Shown here piece by piece: positions 28,500 through 37,117 of a stretch of 64,000 bases of DNA. The translations under genes and the position numbers were made by a program. How positions within the stretch are numbered: position 1 is the stretch's first letter; every line of letters begins with the position of its first letter. Under the pieces are notes generated by a model that saw nothing but the letters and a program-made list of their open reading frames with translations, had not been told where the DNA came from and did not search any database. Source of the stretch: Gemmata sp. (GTDB lineage: Bacteria > Planctomycetota > Planctomycetia > Gemmatales > Gemmataceae); NCBI GenBank assembly GCA_025055115.1, contig JANWYJ010000040.1, positions 21,419 to 85,418 on the forward strand, in the 5' to 3' direction.

Positions 28500-29405
28500 A
28501 TGCATATTCAAGATATTTTCGCGCAACATCGCACGACTTTCAGTTTTGAATTCTTTCCACCCAAGACGGATGAGGCCAGTGAAGAACTCTTCCGCACCAT
28601 CGCCGCTTTGCAAACGCTTCAGCCGTCGTTTGTGTCCGTGACCTACGGCGCTGGCGGTTCGACTCGCGATCGCACCCACGATTTGGTGGTACGTATCGAA
28701 CGCGAAACGAACCTGACTGCGGTTTCCCATCTGACGTGTGTCTGCCATACCCTCTCGGAAATGGCCGCGATCGTGGATCGTTACGCGGCCAGTGGCATCG
28801 AGAACATCCTCGCGTTGGGAGGCGACCCGCCGCGATCGATGCCGAACTACGATCGCTCGAAAGACGCTTTCCGCTACGCCGAACAACTGGTGCGCTATCT
28901 GCGTTCGCGCAGTGGCCCGAATGGGCGACCGTTTGGCATTGGCGTGGCCGGTTTCCCCGAAGGGCACCCCGGTTGCCCCAATCGCCTCAAGGAAATGGAT
29001 TACCTCAAAGCCAAAGTTGATGCTGGGGCCGATTACATCTGCACGCAATTGTTTTTCGATAATCGCGACTTTTACGACTTCCGCGAACGCTGCGAGCTGG
29101 CCGGAATCAAAATCCCCATCATCGCCGGCATCATGCCGATCACGTCCAAAAAAGGCATGATCGCCATGGCCGAGATGGCCGCCGGTACGCGCTATCCGGC
29201 CAAGTTGCTCCGCGCCATCAGCCGCTGTGCCGATGACGAAGCCGTGGCGCGGGTCGGTATCAGTTGGGCCACCGAACAATGTGCCGACTTGCTGCACAAC
29301 GGCGTTCGCGGTTTGCACTTCTACACGCTCAATAAATCCGATGCGACACTGCGGATTTATCACAACCTGGGGGTTGAAAATTCGGTCGCCCTGCGTGCGG
29401 GCTAG
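28500..29405 (+). CDS. metF: 5,10-methylenetetrahydrofolate reductase
   Basis: A protein of 301 residues, full length for bacterial MetF. Family signatures in order: F-S-F-E-F-F-P-P-K near the start, V-S-V-T-Y-G-A-G-G-S-T-R, H-L-T-C-V, L-A-L-G-G-D-P-P, A-G-F-P-E-G-H, A-D-Y-I-C-T-Q-L-F-F-D and a C-terminal H-F-Y-T-L-N-K. It is the FAD enzyme that reduces methylene-THF to methyl-THF for methionine synthesis, cytosolic. metK, which uses the resulting methionine, lies 15 kb away and is not linked. The following gene starts 7 bp after its stop, so gamma-glutamyltransferase is probably co-transcribed, linking two parts of sulfur amino acid metabolism. Confidence 0.95.
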   Translation: MHIQDIFAQHRTTFSFEFFPPKTDEASEELFRTIAALQTLQPSFVSVTYGAGGSTRDRTHDLVVRIERETNLTAVSHLTCVCHTLSEMAAIVDRYAASGIENILALGGDPPRSMPNYDRSKDAFRYAEQLVRYLRSRSGPNGRPFGIGVAGFPEGHPGCPNRLKEMDYLKAKVDAGADYICTQLFFDNRDFYDFRERCELAGIKIPIIAGIMPITSKKGMIAMAEMAAGTRYPAKLLRAISRCADDEAVARVGISWATEQCADLLHNGVRGLHFYTLNKSDATLRIYHNLGVENSVALRAG

Positions 29406-29412
29406 GAGCATC

Positions 29413-31098
29413 ATGGTGCCCACTCTGCTTCGTTTTCCACTGATCGTCGCGTTCGTCACATTTTTGGCACCGCAGGCTGTGGCTCAGCCGAAAGCGGAGA
29501 CAGTCTCGTCCCGAGGGGGGGTGGTGGTGTGTGTGTCGCCGCCGGCGGCCGAAGTCGGGTTGAGCATACTCAAAAACGGGGGCAACGCGGTCGATGCTGC
29601 AGTGGCCACAGCATTGGCGATGGCCGTGACGTGGCCCGAAGCGGGCAATATCGGTGGCGGTGGTTTCATGATGGTGGCGGTGCCGGGACGTGAACCGGTG
29701 TGCATAGAATATCGCGAAACCGCGCCGGCCAAAGCGACGGCCGATATGTTCGTCAAGCAGGCGATTGGTCCTTACGATCATCGCGTCGCGGGCGTACCGG
29801 GCACGGTTCGTGGTCTGGCCCTGGCGCATGAGAAGTTTGGCAAGCTGCCCTGGCGCCAGGTGGTTCAACCGGCGGTGGAGTTGGCCGAGAAAGGGTTTGT
29901 CGTCAATGCGGTGTTGGCGAACGGGCTTAACCGCGTACTCAACGACAAAAACACCACCAACGCAGAATTCAAACGGGTCTACGGCAAATCGGACGGCACC
30001 CCGTGGCAAGCGGGCGATAAACTGATCCTGCCCGATCTGGCCCGGACCCTGCAGCGCATCGCCGACAAAGGGGCCGACGCCTTCTACCGCGGCGAATTGG
30101 CCGAACTGCTCGAAAAAGAGATGATTCGCGGCGGTGGCCTGATCACCCAAGCCGATCTCAACGCCTACAAGGCCCACGAACGCAAAGCCATTCACACCAC
30201 CTTCCGCGGGTACGACATCTACGGCCCGCCTCCCCCCAGTTCCGGGGGCATCGTCTTGGCCCAGATGCTCAACATCCTCGAAAACTTCGATCTGAAGAAA
30301 CATGGCCGCTGGTCTCCCGAAACCTTGCACCTGATGATTGAGGCGATGCGGCGTGCCTACGCCGACCGGGCGCGATACTTGGGCGACCCGGCGTTCACGA
30401 AAATTCCCGCGGAATTGACCACCAAACAGTACGCCAAGAAGCTCGCGACTAGCATCGACCTTCGCAAAGCGACCCCCAGCGCCGAGGTCGCTCCCGAGAT
30501 TCCCATTGATCGCGAAAGTGACAGCACCACGCATTTCTCCGTTATCGACAAGGACGGCATGGCTGTCAGCAATACCTACACGCTGGAAAATAGCTACGGC
30601 AACCGGGTCGTGGTTCCCGGCGCAGGCTATCTTCTCAACAACGAAATGACCGACTTCAACCCCCGACCCGGCTTCACAAGCTCCAGCGGCTTAATCGGCA
30701 CCCGACCCAATCAAGTCGCACCGGGCAAGCGCATGCTCAGTTCGCAAACCCCTGTTATTGTCCTCAAGGACGGTCAGCCAGTTCTCATTACCGGCAGCCC
30801 GGGTGGGCGAACGATCATCAATACTTCGCTGTGTGTCGTGCTGAATGTCCTAGAATTCGGCATGCCGATTGACGAAGCTGTCAGTGCGCCGCGGCTCCAC
30901 CACCAATGGTTTCCCGATGTGGTACGCTTCGAAGGTGTTCAACAGCATCCAGAGTTGGTGCAAAAGCTCAAACAACTCGGCCACAGGGTGACAGAAGCCC
31001 GACAGGGCGACGCTCATTCCATCGCCATCGACCCCCAAAGCGGTATCCGCATCGGTGCAGCCGATAAGCGCTTGGATGGTAAGGCCGTGGGGGAGTAA
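29413..31098 (+). CDS. ggt: Gamma-glutamyltransferase
   Basis: A 561-residue precursor with a signal peptide (L-I-V-A-F-V-T-F-L-A-P-Q-A-V-A-Q). Family marks: N-G-G-N-A-V-D-A-A-V, N-I-G-G-G-G-F, E-Y-R-E-T-A-P, and the self-cleavage site T-T-H-F-S-V with Thr 372 as the likely new N-terminal nucleophile. Later come N-E-M-T-D-F and G-S-P-G-G-R-T-I. The enzyme cuts glutathione and other gamma-glutamyl amides in the periplasm and transfers the glutamyl group. The start ATG 29413 follows ggagcatc directly after metF. It ends 1 bp from the convergent ornithine-cyclodeaminase-family gene. Confidence 0.95.
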   Translation: MVPTLLRFPLIVAFVTFLAPQAVAQPKAETVSSRGGVVVCVSPPAAEVGLSILKNGGNAVDAAVATALAMAVTWPEAGNIGGGGFMMVAVPGREPVCIEYRETAPAKATADMFVKQAIGPYDHRVAGVPGTVRGLALAHEKFGKLPWRQVVQPAVELAEKGFVVNAVLANGLNRVLNDKNTTNAEFKRVYGKSDGTPWQAGDKLILPDLARTLQRIADKGADAFYRGELAELLEKEMIRGGGLITQADLNAYKAHERKAIHTTFRGYDIYGPPPPSSGGIVLAQMLNILENFDLKKHGRWSPETLHLMIEAMRRAYADRARYLGDPAFTKIPAELTTKQYAKKLATSIDLRKATPSAEVAPEIPIDRESDSTTHFSVIDKDGMAVSNTYTLENSYGNRVVVPGAGYLLNNEMTDFNPRPGFTSSSGLIGTRPNQVAPGKRMLSSQTPVIVLKDGQPVLITGSPGGRTIINTSLCVVLNVLEFGMPIDEAVSAPRLHHQWFPDVVRFEGVQQHPELVQKLKQLGHRVTEARQGDAHSIAIDPQSGIRIGAADKRLDGKAVGE

Positions 31099-31099
31099 C

Positions 31100-32053
31100 T
31101 CAGAGTAATTCCTTCCCCAACCCCTGTTGCCGTGCCCGTTCGACGACCTTGACCGCCAAGGCAATGTCTTCGATGCCCAAACCCAGCGATTTGAACATGG
31201 TGATATCCTGCGGCGACTGGCGCCCCGGGTAGCGACCGACCAATACAGGGGCGAATTCGTAGATGTCGCTCCAGTGCAGCACGCCTTGTTTGAGAGCTTC
31301 GACAAAATCCCCGGCTTCGAGCTTCGCCTGCTCTTTGCTATCGACCGTGACCAGGTGTGTGCGGCGAAACACTTCCACATCAACTTCCGTCTTGCCCAGG
31401 AAGTTGGAACCAATGATGTTCAGATGTTGCCCTTCGCTGAGCCACTCACCTAACAGAACCGGGTCTTTCGACGATGTCGCTGTGATGACAATATCCAGGC
31501 CTTTGGCCGCTTCTTCGGGTTTGTCCACGGGGATCACATCCACTCCGGTCTCCTGCGACAGCCGCGCCGCGAAATCCTTGCGACGCTGCTCATCACGGCT
31601 GTACACATGAACCTTCTGGATCGCCTTGGAGCGACACACGGCCAACAATTGGGTGCGCGCTTGCTTGCCGGTACCGAACAGACCGACTGTACACGCCTCG
31701 GGCCGAGCCAGTTTCTTGGTCGCAACGCCACTGGCCGCACCCGTACGGAATTGACCGATCAAATCGGCTTCGAGAAGCGCCGTTAGCCCGCCTTCTTTCG
31801 GATCGAAGAGCGTAATAGTAAACTGCGCACCGTGCTTACTGGTGGTGTAGGCCTTGAAACCGAGAGCCTGGAGTGTTTTGGCCGCCGCTGGCAGAACATG
31901 GAGCATGACATGATCGGTGCGGCAGCGTTGCCGCGGCACATTCTCGGCCTCTTCGAGGGCCAGTTTGCGAAAGGCGGCCGCGGTGGTTTCGAGCGCCAGT
32001 TCCATCGTGAGAACTTGCTCAACCTCTGCTTCGGTCAGATAGTAGATGGGCAT
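31100..32053 (-). CDS. Ornithine cyclodeaminase / mu-crystallin family dehydrogenase
   Basis: 317 residues, typical family length. The Rossmann part has V-G-L-F-G-T-G-K-Q-A, followed by V-Y-S-R-D and D-I-V-I-T-A-T-S-S. The substrate-side stretch G-F-K-A-Y-T-T is conserved in the family. Members deaminate and cyclise ornithine to proline, or act as alanine, ketimine or similar dehydrogenases; the sequence alone does not decide. The neighbouring aminotransferase on the same strand, 106 bp upstream, supports amino-acid metabolism. ATG 32053 has gagg 10 bp upstream. Confidence 0.85.
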   Translation of the reverse strand: MPIYYLTEAEVEQVLTMELALETTAAAFRKLALEEAENVPRQRCRTDHVMLHVLPAAAKTLQALGFKAYTTSKHGAQFTITLFDPKEGGLTALLEADLIGQFRTGAASGVATKKLARPEACTVGLFGTGKQARTQLLAVCRSKAIQKVHVYSRDEQRRKDFAARLSQETGVDVIPVDKPEEAAKGLDIVITATSSKDPVLLGEWLSEGQHLNIIGSNFLGKTEVDVEVFRRTHLVTVDSKEQAKLEAGDFVEALKQGVLHWSDIYEFAPVLVGRYPGRQSPQDITMFKSLGLGIEDIALAVKVVERARQQGLGKELL

Positions 32054-32159
32054 AGGAACGTAGCCTCATACTGTCTGCGCAACTGAATACAGCCGGGGGT
32101 TCACACATCCCGACGAGTCTCTCCCACGGGGAAACTTCGGCCATGGTGAAGTCGGTGTG

Positions 32160-33356
32160 TCATCGCGCTGTCGCTAGCCAACTTTTGAACTTGCCAAGTC
32201 CGGTTTCGATCACGTCGCGGCTGGTGGCGAACGACATGCGCACAAAGCCTTCAGCGCCGAAGGCAACACCCGGTACCAGATTCACATGCGCTTGCTCTAA
32301 CAGCGTATTGCAGAACGAAACGGAATCGGTCACTGTGGTTGTGCCGAAGTTTCTGCCAAAATATGCTGAGACATCAAAGAAGGCATAGAACGCCCCATCG
32401 GGCACGAGCAATTTTACATCGGGAATGAGCTGCAACAGATCGCAGGTCATTTCGCGGCGGGCAGCGAATTCGGCGCGCATTTCGACGACACATTCCTGCG
32501 GCCCGGTCAGCGCTGCCACGAGGGCGGCTTGGCTGACACTGGAAGGACAGCCGGTTTGTTGGCTTTGAATGGTGTCCATCGCTTGGACCACTGCCGGCGG
32601 CGCGATGGCCCAGCCCATGCGCCAGCCCGTCATGGCGTAGCTTTTGCTAGCGCCGCTGATAGTGATGGTCCGTTCTTTGAGCCAGGGTCGCAACGTTGCA
32701 ACACACGTTGGCTTCGCGTTACAGTAGATCAATTGTTCGTAGATTTCATCGCTCAGGATGGAGGCGTCGGTATCGCGCATCACATCCACCAGGGCTTCCA
32801 ATTCCGCCCGGGTATAGACCGTGCCGGTAGGATTGCAGGGCGAGTTGAGCATCAGCAAGCGCGTCTGCGGGGTCAGTGCGTCGCGGAGTTGCTCGGGGGT
32901 GAGTTTGAAGCCGCTGGCCAATGTGGTGGGCAGCAGAACAGGTGTGGCCCCCGTCATCCGGACCAAATCGGAATAGCTCACCCAATACGGCGTGGGGATG
33001 AGCACTTCATCGCCTGGGCCAACCGTCGCGGCCAAGGCATTGTGGATGGAGTGCTTGGCCCCGTTGGAAACAATCACATTCTCAGGTGCACAGTCGAGGC
33101 CGTGAAAGTTCTTGTACCATTTGCAAATAGCCGCCTTCACTTCGGCCGTACCGCTGGCCGGGGTGTAGTGGGTTTGCCCTGCGCGGGCGGCTTTCTCCGC
33201 CGCCTCGCAAATGTGGCGAGGTGTTGGGAAATCCGGTTCTCCCAAGCTGAAGTCGAAGACTTTCACCCCAGCCGCCTTCAGTTGACGTGCCTTGGCTCCT
33301 GCCGCTAAAGTGGCCGACGGTTTTACAGCAGCGGCCAGCGCCGAAATACGGATCAT
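32160..33356 (-). CDS. PLP-dependent aspartate-type aminotransferase (class I)
   Basis: 398 residues, fold type I. It begins M-I-R-I-S-A-L-A-A-A-V-K-P-S-A-T. Marks: D-F-S-L-G-E-P-D-F-P-T-P, Y-T-P-A-S-G, N-G-A-K-H-S-I, N-S-P-C-N-P-T-G, and the PLP lysine in S-G-A-S-K-S-Y-A-M-T-G-W-R-M-G. These are subgroup I-gamma aspartate aminotransferase features, with broad activity on Asp and aromatic amino acids in thermophiles and planctomycetes. The open frame runs further to 33998, but that extension overlaps the glycosyltransferase gene on the other strand and is not coding. The start ATG 33356 fits the usual family N-terminus. Confidence 0.92.
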   Translation of the reverse strand: MIRISALAAAVKPSATLAAGAKARQLKAAGVKVFDFSLGEPDFPTPRHICEAAEKAARAGQTHYTPASGTAEVKAAICKWYKNFHGLDCAPENVIVSNGAKHSIHNALAATVGPGDEVLIPTPYWVSYSDLVRMTGATPVLLPTTLASGFKLTPEQLRDALTPQTRLLMLNSPCNPTGTVYTRAELEALVDVMRDTDASILSDEIYEQLIYCNAKPTCVATLRPWLKERTITISGASKSYAMTGWRMGWAIAPPAVVQAMDTIQSQQTGCPSSVSQAALVAALTGPQECVVEMRAEFAARREMTCDLLQLIPDVKLLVPDGAFYAFFDVSAYFGRNFGTTTVTDSVSFCNTLLEQAHVNLVPGVAFGAEGFVRMSFATSRDVIETGLGKFKSWLATAR

Positions 33357-33446
33357 GTTGCGTTGGTCCTTTGGTGAGGAGTGTTCTCCCAGAACATCGT
33401 ACCGGTTTGCAGCCCCGCTGGTATCCCCCCGGCCACGGAAGCGGCT

Positions 33447-34751
33447 ATGCACATCGCGCAGTTTATCCATCGCTACCCACCCGCAGTGGGCGGCGCAGAG
33501 TTGTACATGCAACGGCTCGGCCGCTACCTGGCTACACACGGCGACCATGTGACGGTGTGGACGAGCACCGCGCAGCAATTGGAGGAGATGTGGCAACGAC
33601 CCGTGCGCCAGCAGTCCGCCTCTTCTCCTTTCTATGAGCAACAAATGTTCAGTTGTCAAGGAGATTCCTCCATTTTCTGGGTGAAACGCTACCCACCCCT
33701 GCGATTTCCGACACGCCGCTACGTCCTCAAAGCTCTGTCGTTGGTTCGCCATCCACTCTGGCAGTGCCTCACCGCGCCGTGCAATCCCATCTGTCTGCGC
33801 ATGTGGAACGACGTCAACACCACTACGCAGCCGCTGGATGCCGTGCATGCCGCGGCCTTTCCCTATTCGTTCCCCATAGCGTGTGCCTGGAAGTTGGCAC
33901 GCCGTCGCCAAGTGCCCTTTCTCCTGACGCCGTTTCTCCATTTGGGCGATCCGACCGATCTGGCTGATCGCACCCGCAAACAGTACACGGCCCCCCATTT
34001 ACGTTGGTTGCTCCGACAAGCCGACGCGGTGTTTGTGCAGACCCGTTGGGAACGAGAAGCGGTGGCGTCGCTAGGTGTGGCCGACGAGCGGATCGTGCAG
34101 CAGGGTTTGGGAGTGGATGTAGGGGAATGTACGGGGGGCGACCGCCATGGTTTTCGTGCCCAGTGGGGCATCACTCATGAAATTCTCATTGGACATTTGT
34201 CCAATAATAGCGCAGAAAAAGGTACGGTCGATCTTCTCCGCGCTGCCCAACACCTCTGGCGCAGCGGTGAACGATTCCGGATTGTGTTGGCTGGGCCGGA
34301 AATGCCTAACTTCCGCGCTTTCTGGTCCAGGTTCCCCGAACAACAGCACGTTCTTCGTCTGGGCGTATTGAACGCTCCGCAAAAACGCGACTTTTTCGCG
34401 GGTATCGACCTGTTCGCGTTACCCTCACGCAGTGATTCGTTTGGGTTGGTTTTGCTCGAAGCCTGGGCGAATGCCAAACCGGTGGTGGTGTATCGCGCTG
34501 GGGGACCTGCCGAATTGGTCCGCGACGGTATCGACGGACTCCAAGCGCGGTGCGGCGATGTGGCAGGCCTGGCCGCTGGCCTGCACAAGTTGCTGAAGGA
34601 TGCTTCGTTGCGGCATCGGTTGGGTCTGAGCGGTTGCGCGCGGATTGCGCGTGAATTTCTGTGGCCGGACAAGTTAGCGCGGTTCCGGGAAGTGCTCGAG
34701 ACGCTCCAGCGTGGTGCTAAAACTTCACGACGGCACCAAAGCGCTGCTTGA
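33447..34751 (+). CDS. GT4-family glycosyltransferase
   Basis: 434 residues. The N-terminal Rossmann half has the typical M-H-I-A-Q-F-I-H-R-Y-P-P-A-V-G-G-A-E opening. The C-terminal half has the nucleotide-sugar site R-I-V-L-A-G-P-E, then L-F-A-L-P-S-R-S-D-S-F-G-L-V-L-L-E-A-W with the conserved E-x7-E type motif. Retaining GT4 enzymes build cell-envelope or exopolysaccharide glycans at the cytoplasmic face. ATG 33447 lies 91 bp from the divergent aminotransferase start. The 3' end overlaps the next, opposite-strand gene by 35 bp. No other polysaccharide genes are adjacent. Confidence 0.88.
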   Translation: MHIAQFIHRYPPAVGGAELYMQRLGRYLATHGDHVTVWTSTAQQLEEMWQRPVRQQSASSPFYEQQMFSCQGDSSIFWVKRYPPLRFPTRRYVLKALSLVRHPLWQCLTAPCNPICLRMWNDVNTTTQPLDAVHAAAFPYSFPIACAWKLARRRQVPFLLTPFLHLGDPTDLADRTRKQYTAPHLRWLLRQADAVFVQTRWEREAVASLGVADERIVQQGLGVDVGECTGGDRHGFRAQWGITHEILIGHLSNNSAEKGTVDLLRAAQHLWRSGERFRIVLAGPEMPNFRAFWSRFPEQQHVLRLGVLNAPQKRDFFAGIDLFALPSRSDSFGLVLLEAWANAKPVVVYRAGGPAELVRDGIDGLQARCGDVAGLAAGLHKLLKDASLRHRLGLSGCARIAREFLWPDKLARFREVLETLQRGAKTSRRHQSAA

Positions 34752-35745
34752 GGCGTTTTTTGCCACTTTCATTTAATCCACAATTGCGCAAGCGCAGCGT
34801 TTGTAACTGTACCGATTCGGGAGCCTTGGCTAATACTTCTGCGCCATCGTCGCCCAAAGGATTGCTGGTGAGGTCGAGAGTGTGGAGTTGGGCCAACAAC
34901 GGCGTGGTGACGAACCGTGTGAGCTTCTCAGCGGTCAAGGCGTTTTTGCGCAAAGCCAGTGTGCGGAGGTTGGGAAACGATGGGCTTCGGCCAAGGGTAT
35001 TCAATCCTCGGCTGTCGGGGTGAGTTTCGCTCAAATCGAGGGTCATCAGTTGTCGCAAGTGCTGGGATTGGCTGAGGGTCTGTATCCCTGCAGCGCCCAA
35101 CGGATTACCCGAGACGTCCAGGAATGTCAGGTTCGGGAAGCTGGTGGATTCGGCCAGGTGCTTGGCCCCGGTGGCATTCATGCGGTTGTTGGCGATGTTC
35201 AAGCTTTGAAGTGATTGCAGATATCGGCAATGAAACAAGGCTCGCAGATCGTTGTGGATCGGGCAGAATCCGCATATGCACATTTTGTGCAAGTCGATCG
35301 TGGCCAACCGCGACAGGTATTCACATTTGGCTAACTGGTGAACCTCATTGGAGGCTTCGCGGAAATACGCTGAGCGAATGGTGGGGGCGGCATCGAAAAT
35401 CTTCGCGGCATTCAGAACAAAGCTGGTCGCCGACATCACGATACCATCGAGAAAGCCCCGACGGAAGCTCCAGCGCTGAATGGATGTGATGCCGCGGAGG
35501 GGTTGGGTCCATTGCTTTTCGTAGTTTGCAAGAATCGCTTTGGCTTCGCGATTCAGTTGACGGCGTTCTTTGGGGCGGAGGGTTGGCGATTCGAGCCGGC
35601 ATTGCAAGCGAATGAACGCGGCGCGGGCGGCGTCGTCGCCGTGGTTACGTTCGTCGAGCCAATCGGCGTAGACGAAGCGCGGTGTGTCATCGTCGGGATT
35701 GGCCAAGATGGCTTTGAGGAATGCGGACTCGTCGGCATGGAACAT
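34717..35745 (-). CDS. TIGR02996-domain leucine-rich-repeat protein
   Basis: A 342-residue cytosolic protein. The first 50 residues (A-D-E-S-A-F-L-K-A-I-L-A-N-P, then R-F-V-Y-A-D-W-L-D-E-R) are the repeat-companion domain found almost only in Gemmata-type planctomycetes. Five or so leucine-rich repeats follow, with L-x-x-L-x-L-x-x-N patterns such as S-L-N-I-A-N-N-R and T-L-D-L-T-S-N-P-L. A C-x-C-x-x-C cluster (C-I-C-G-F-C) sits before the repeats and may bind metal. ATG 35745 has a strong gaggagggtgag site. Its last 35 bp overlap the 3' end of the glycosyltransferase gene. Binding partners are unknown. Confidence 0.88.
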   Translation of the reverse strand: MFHADESAFLKAILANPDDDTPRFVYADWLDERNHGDDAARAAFIRLQCRLESPTLRPKERRQLNREAKAILANYEKQWTQPLRGITSIQRWSFRRGFLDGIVMSATSFVLNAAKIFDAAPTIRSAYFREASNEVHQLAKCEYLSRLATIDLHKMCICGFCPIHNDLRALFHCRYLQSLQSLNIANNRMNATGAKHLAESTSFPNLTFLDVSGNPLGAAGIQTLSQSQHLRQLMTLDLSETHPDSRGLNTLGRSPSFPNLRTLALRKNALTAEKLTRFVTTPLLAQLHTLDLTSNPLGDDGAEVLAKAPESVQLQTLRLRNCGLNESGKKRLKQRFGAVVKF

Positions 35746-35853
35746 CGGCTCACCCTCCTCCGATACCACGATCTTGGCACTTCGGGGGACAATCGTGCCG
35801 CGACGATGGTTCGGTGAAAAAAGTCGCAGACAACCGATTGTTACTCCGCTGAA

Positions 35854-36900
35854 CTAGGCATCACCCAGATATTCCGGGACTTTGACGCGCAGGTGTTCGA
35901 TCTCTTGTAGGGTTTCGCCCAGATACGCCAGCAAGCGCAGGTCGTCCTTGGTGACGGAACCGCCGCTCAAAAGCCAGGAACGGACACGAAAGAGTTTATA
36001 GAGTTTCACTAATTTGCGATCGCTGATGAAGATTTTATCTTCCCGCACCAAGGTTTTGACGAGGCGTTGATACTCTTTGAAGACACTGTCGGGAAAAAAC
36101 AGTCGCCGATCGTTGACTTCTTCACCATGGACGTCGGTGGTGCGGCGGGCGAAAAGGAAGGTGAGGTATCGGTTGGCTTTGAGGAAGTCGTCGAGGGTGG
36201 CGTGACCTTCACACCAGGGTTTTTGGTTCAATCCTTTGTAGGCTTCCCCTTGCAGTCCGGCGTCGATGAGTTCGGTGAAATATTCGTCTTGAACGCTGCG
36301 GCTTTGCACTTTCAGAACGAAGCGGTCTTTGAGGGCGGCGAGTTCTCCTTGCTCTGGGATTTCGTTGGTTGCGGCAAAGAGAATCCGCAACGGGACGGGT
36401 TCGGGTCGGCCTTCTTGGTAGAATTTGCGCTCGTTGATGATGGTGAGCAAGATATTCAAAATGGCGGAGTTCGATTTGAAGATTTCGTCAAGGAACACCA
36501 GCTTGGCGGTGGGGAGTTTGCCCTCTTTGCGACGAATATATTTGCCTTCGCGCAGTTCTTTGATGTCGATAGCCCCGATGATTTCACTGGGTTCGGTGAA
36601 GCGGGTCAGCATGTATTCGAAGTAATCCCCTTCGGCGATACCAAGTGCGTCTTTGAACTTGACCACCAGATCGGATTTGGCCGTACCGGGGGGACCGATG
36701 AGAAGCAGCGGTTCTTGGGCAATCGCGGCGACGCACATTAAGTCGATGATCTCTTGCTTGTTGACGAAAAAGCGGCCCAAAGATTCGCGGAAACGGTTGA
36801 TACGCTGGCGGAGGGTTTCCGCTTCCTGTTGTAAATCGGCCAAAGTCATCTCTTCGGGATTGACCGTGGCTACTGTTTTCTCTCGTGTCGCGGCAGGCAT
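35854..36900 (-). CDS. MoxR/RavA-type AAA+ ATPase
   Basis: 348 residues. Walker A is G-P-P-G-T-A-K-S and Walker B L-V-F-L-D-E-I-F-K-S. Sensor 1 is F-A-A-T-N-E-I, and the arginine finger region is L-K-D-R-F. R-R-T-T-D-V-H occurs in the lid domain. MoxR ATPases act as chaperones that mature enzymes together with a VWA-domain protein; RavA-ViaA is the model. No VWA gene is next to it here, though it may lie elsewhere. ATG 36900 has gagg 12 bp upstream. An 84-bp gap separates it from the unannotated leader of the TIGR02996 gene on the same strand. Confidence 0.88.
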   Translation of the reverse strand: MPAATREKTVATVNPEEMTLADLQQEAETLRQRINRFRESLGRFFVNKQEIIDLMCVAAIAQEPLLLIGPPGTAKSDLVVKFKDALGIAEGDYFEYMLTRFTEPSEIIGAIDIKELREGKYIRRKEGKLPTAKLVFLDEIFKSNSAILNILLTIINERKFYQEGRPEPVPLRILFAATNEIPEQGELAALKDRFVLKVQSRSVQDEYFTELIDAGLQGEAYKGLNQKPWCEGHATLDDFLKANRYLTFLFARRTTDVHGEEVNDRRLFFPDSVFKEYQRLVKTLVREDKIFISDRKLVKLYKLFRVRSWLLSGGSVTKDDLRLLAYLGETLQEIEHLRVKVPEYLGDA

Positions 36901-37053
36901 AAGTTTCGCTATCCTCAACAAATGATCATCAATGATACCCGGCGGTATCTGAGGGTTTCGCACGATGCGGATGACAGCATGATAAGCAGTTCGGCCAGCA
37001 GGGGGAATGTCGGTAGGTTCTAGGATTCGGGTTGACGGGGTGAAAGCTGCGGT

Positions 37054-37091
37054 TTATCGGTTTCCCACACGATTATCGGTTCCCCACACGA
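37054..37091. repeat. Tandem 19-bp doublet
   Basis: The unit ttatcggtttcccacacga at 37054-37072 is repeated with one change at 37073-37091, directly before the preferred start of the GT39-like gene. It lies inside the longest open frame (from 37007), which argues that this part is leader rather than coding. Confidence 0.7.
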
Positions 37092-37117
37092 ATGGGGACG
37101 GTCTGGAGCGTTTGCCG

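Noticed and set aside
28140..29459. 439-codon minus-strand open frame across metF
   Set aside because: metF on the plus strand carries all family motifs; the antisense frame is a shadow.
32160..33998. 612-codon version of the aminotransferase
   Set aside because: The extra 214 residues are antisense to the glycosyltransferase and unlike any aminotransferase N-terminus.
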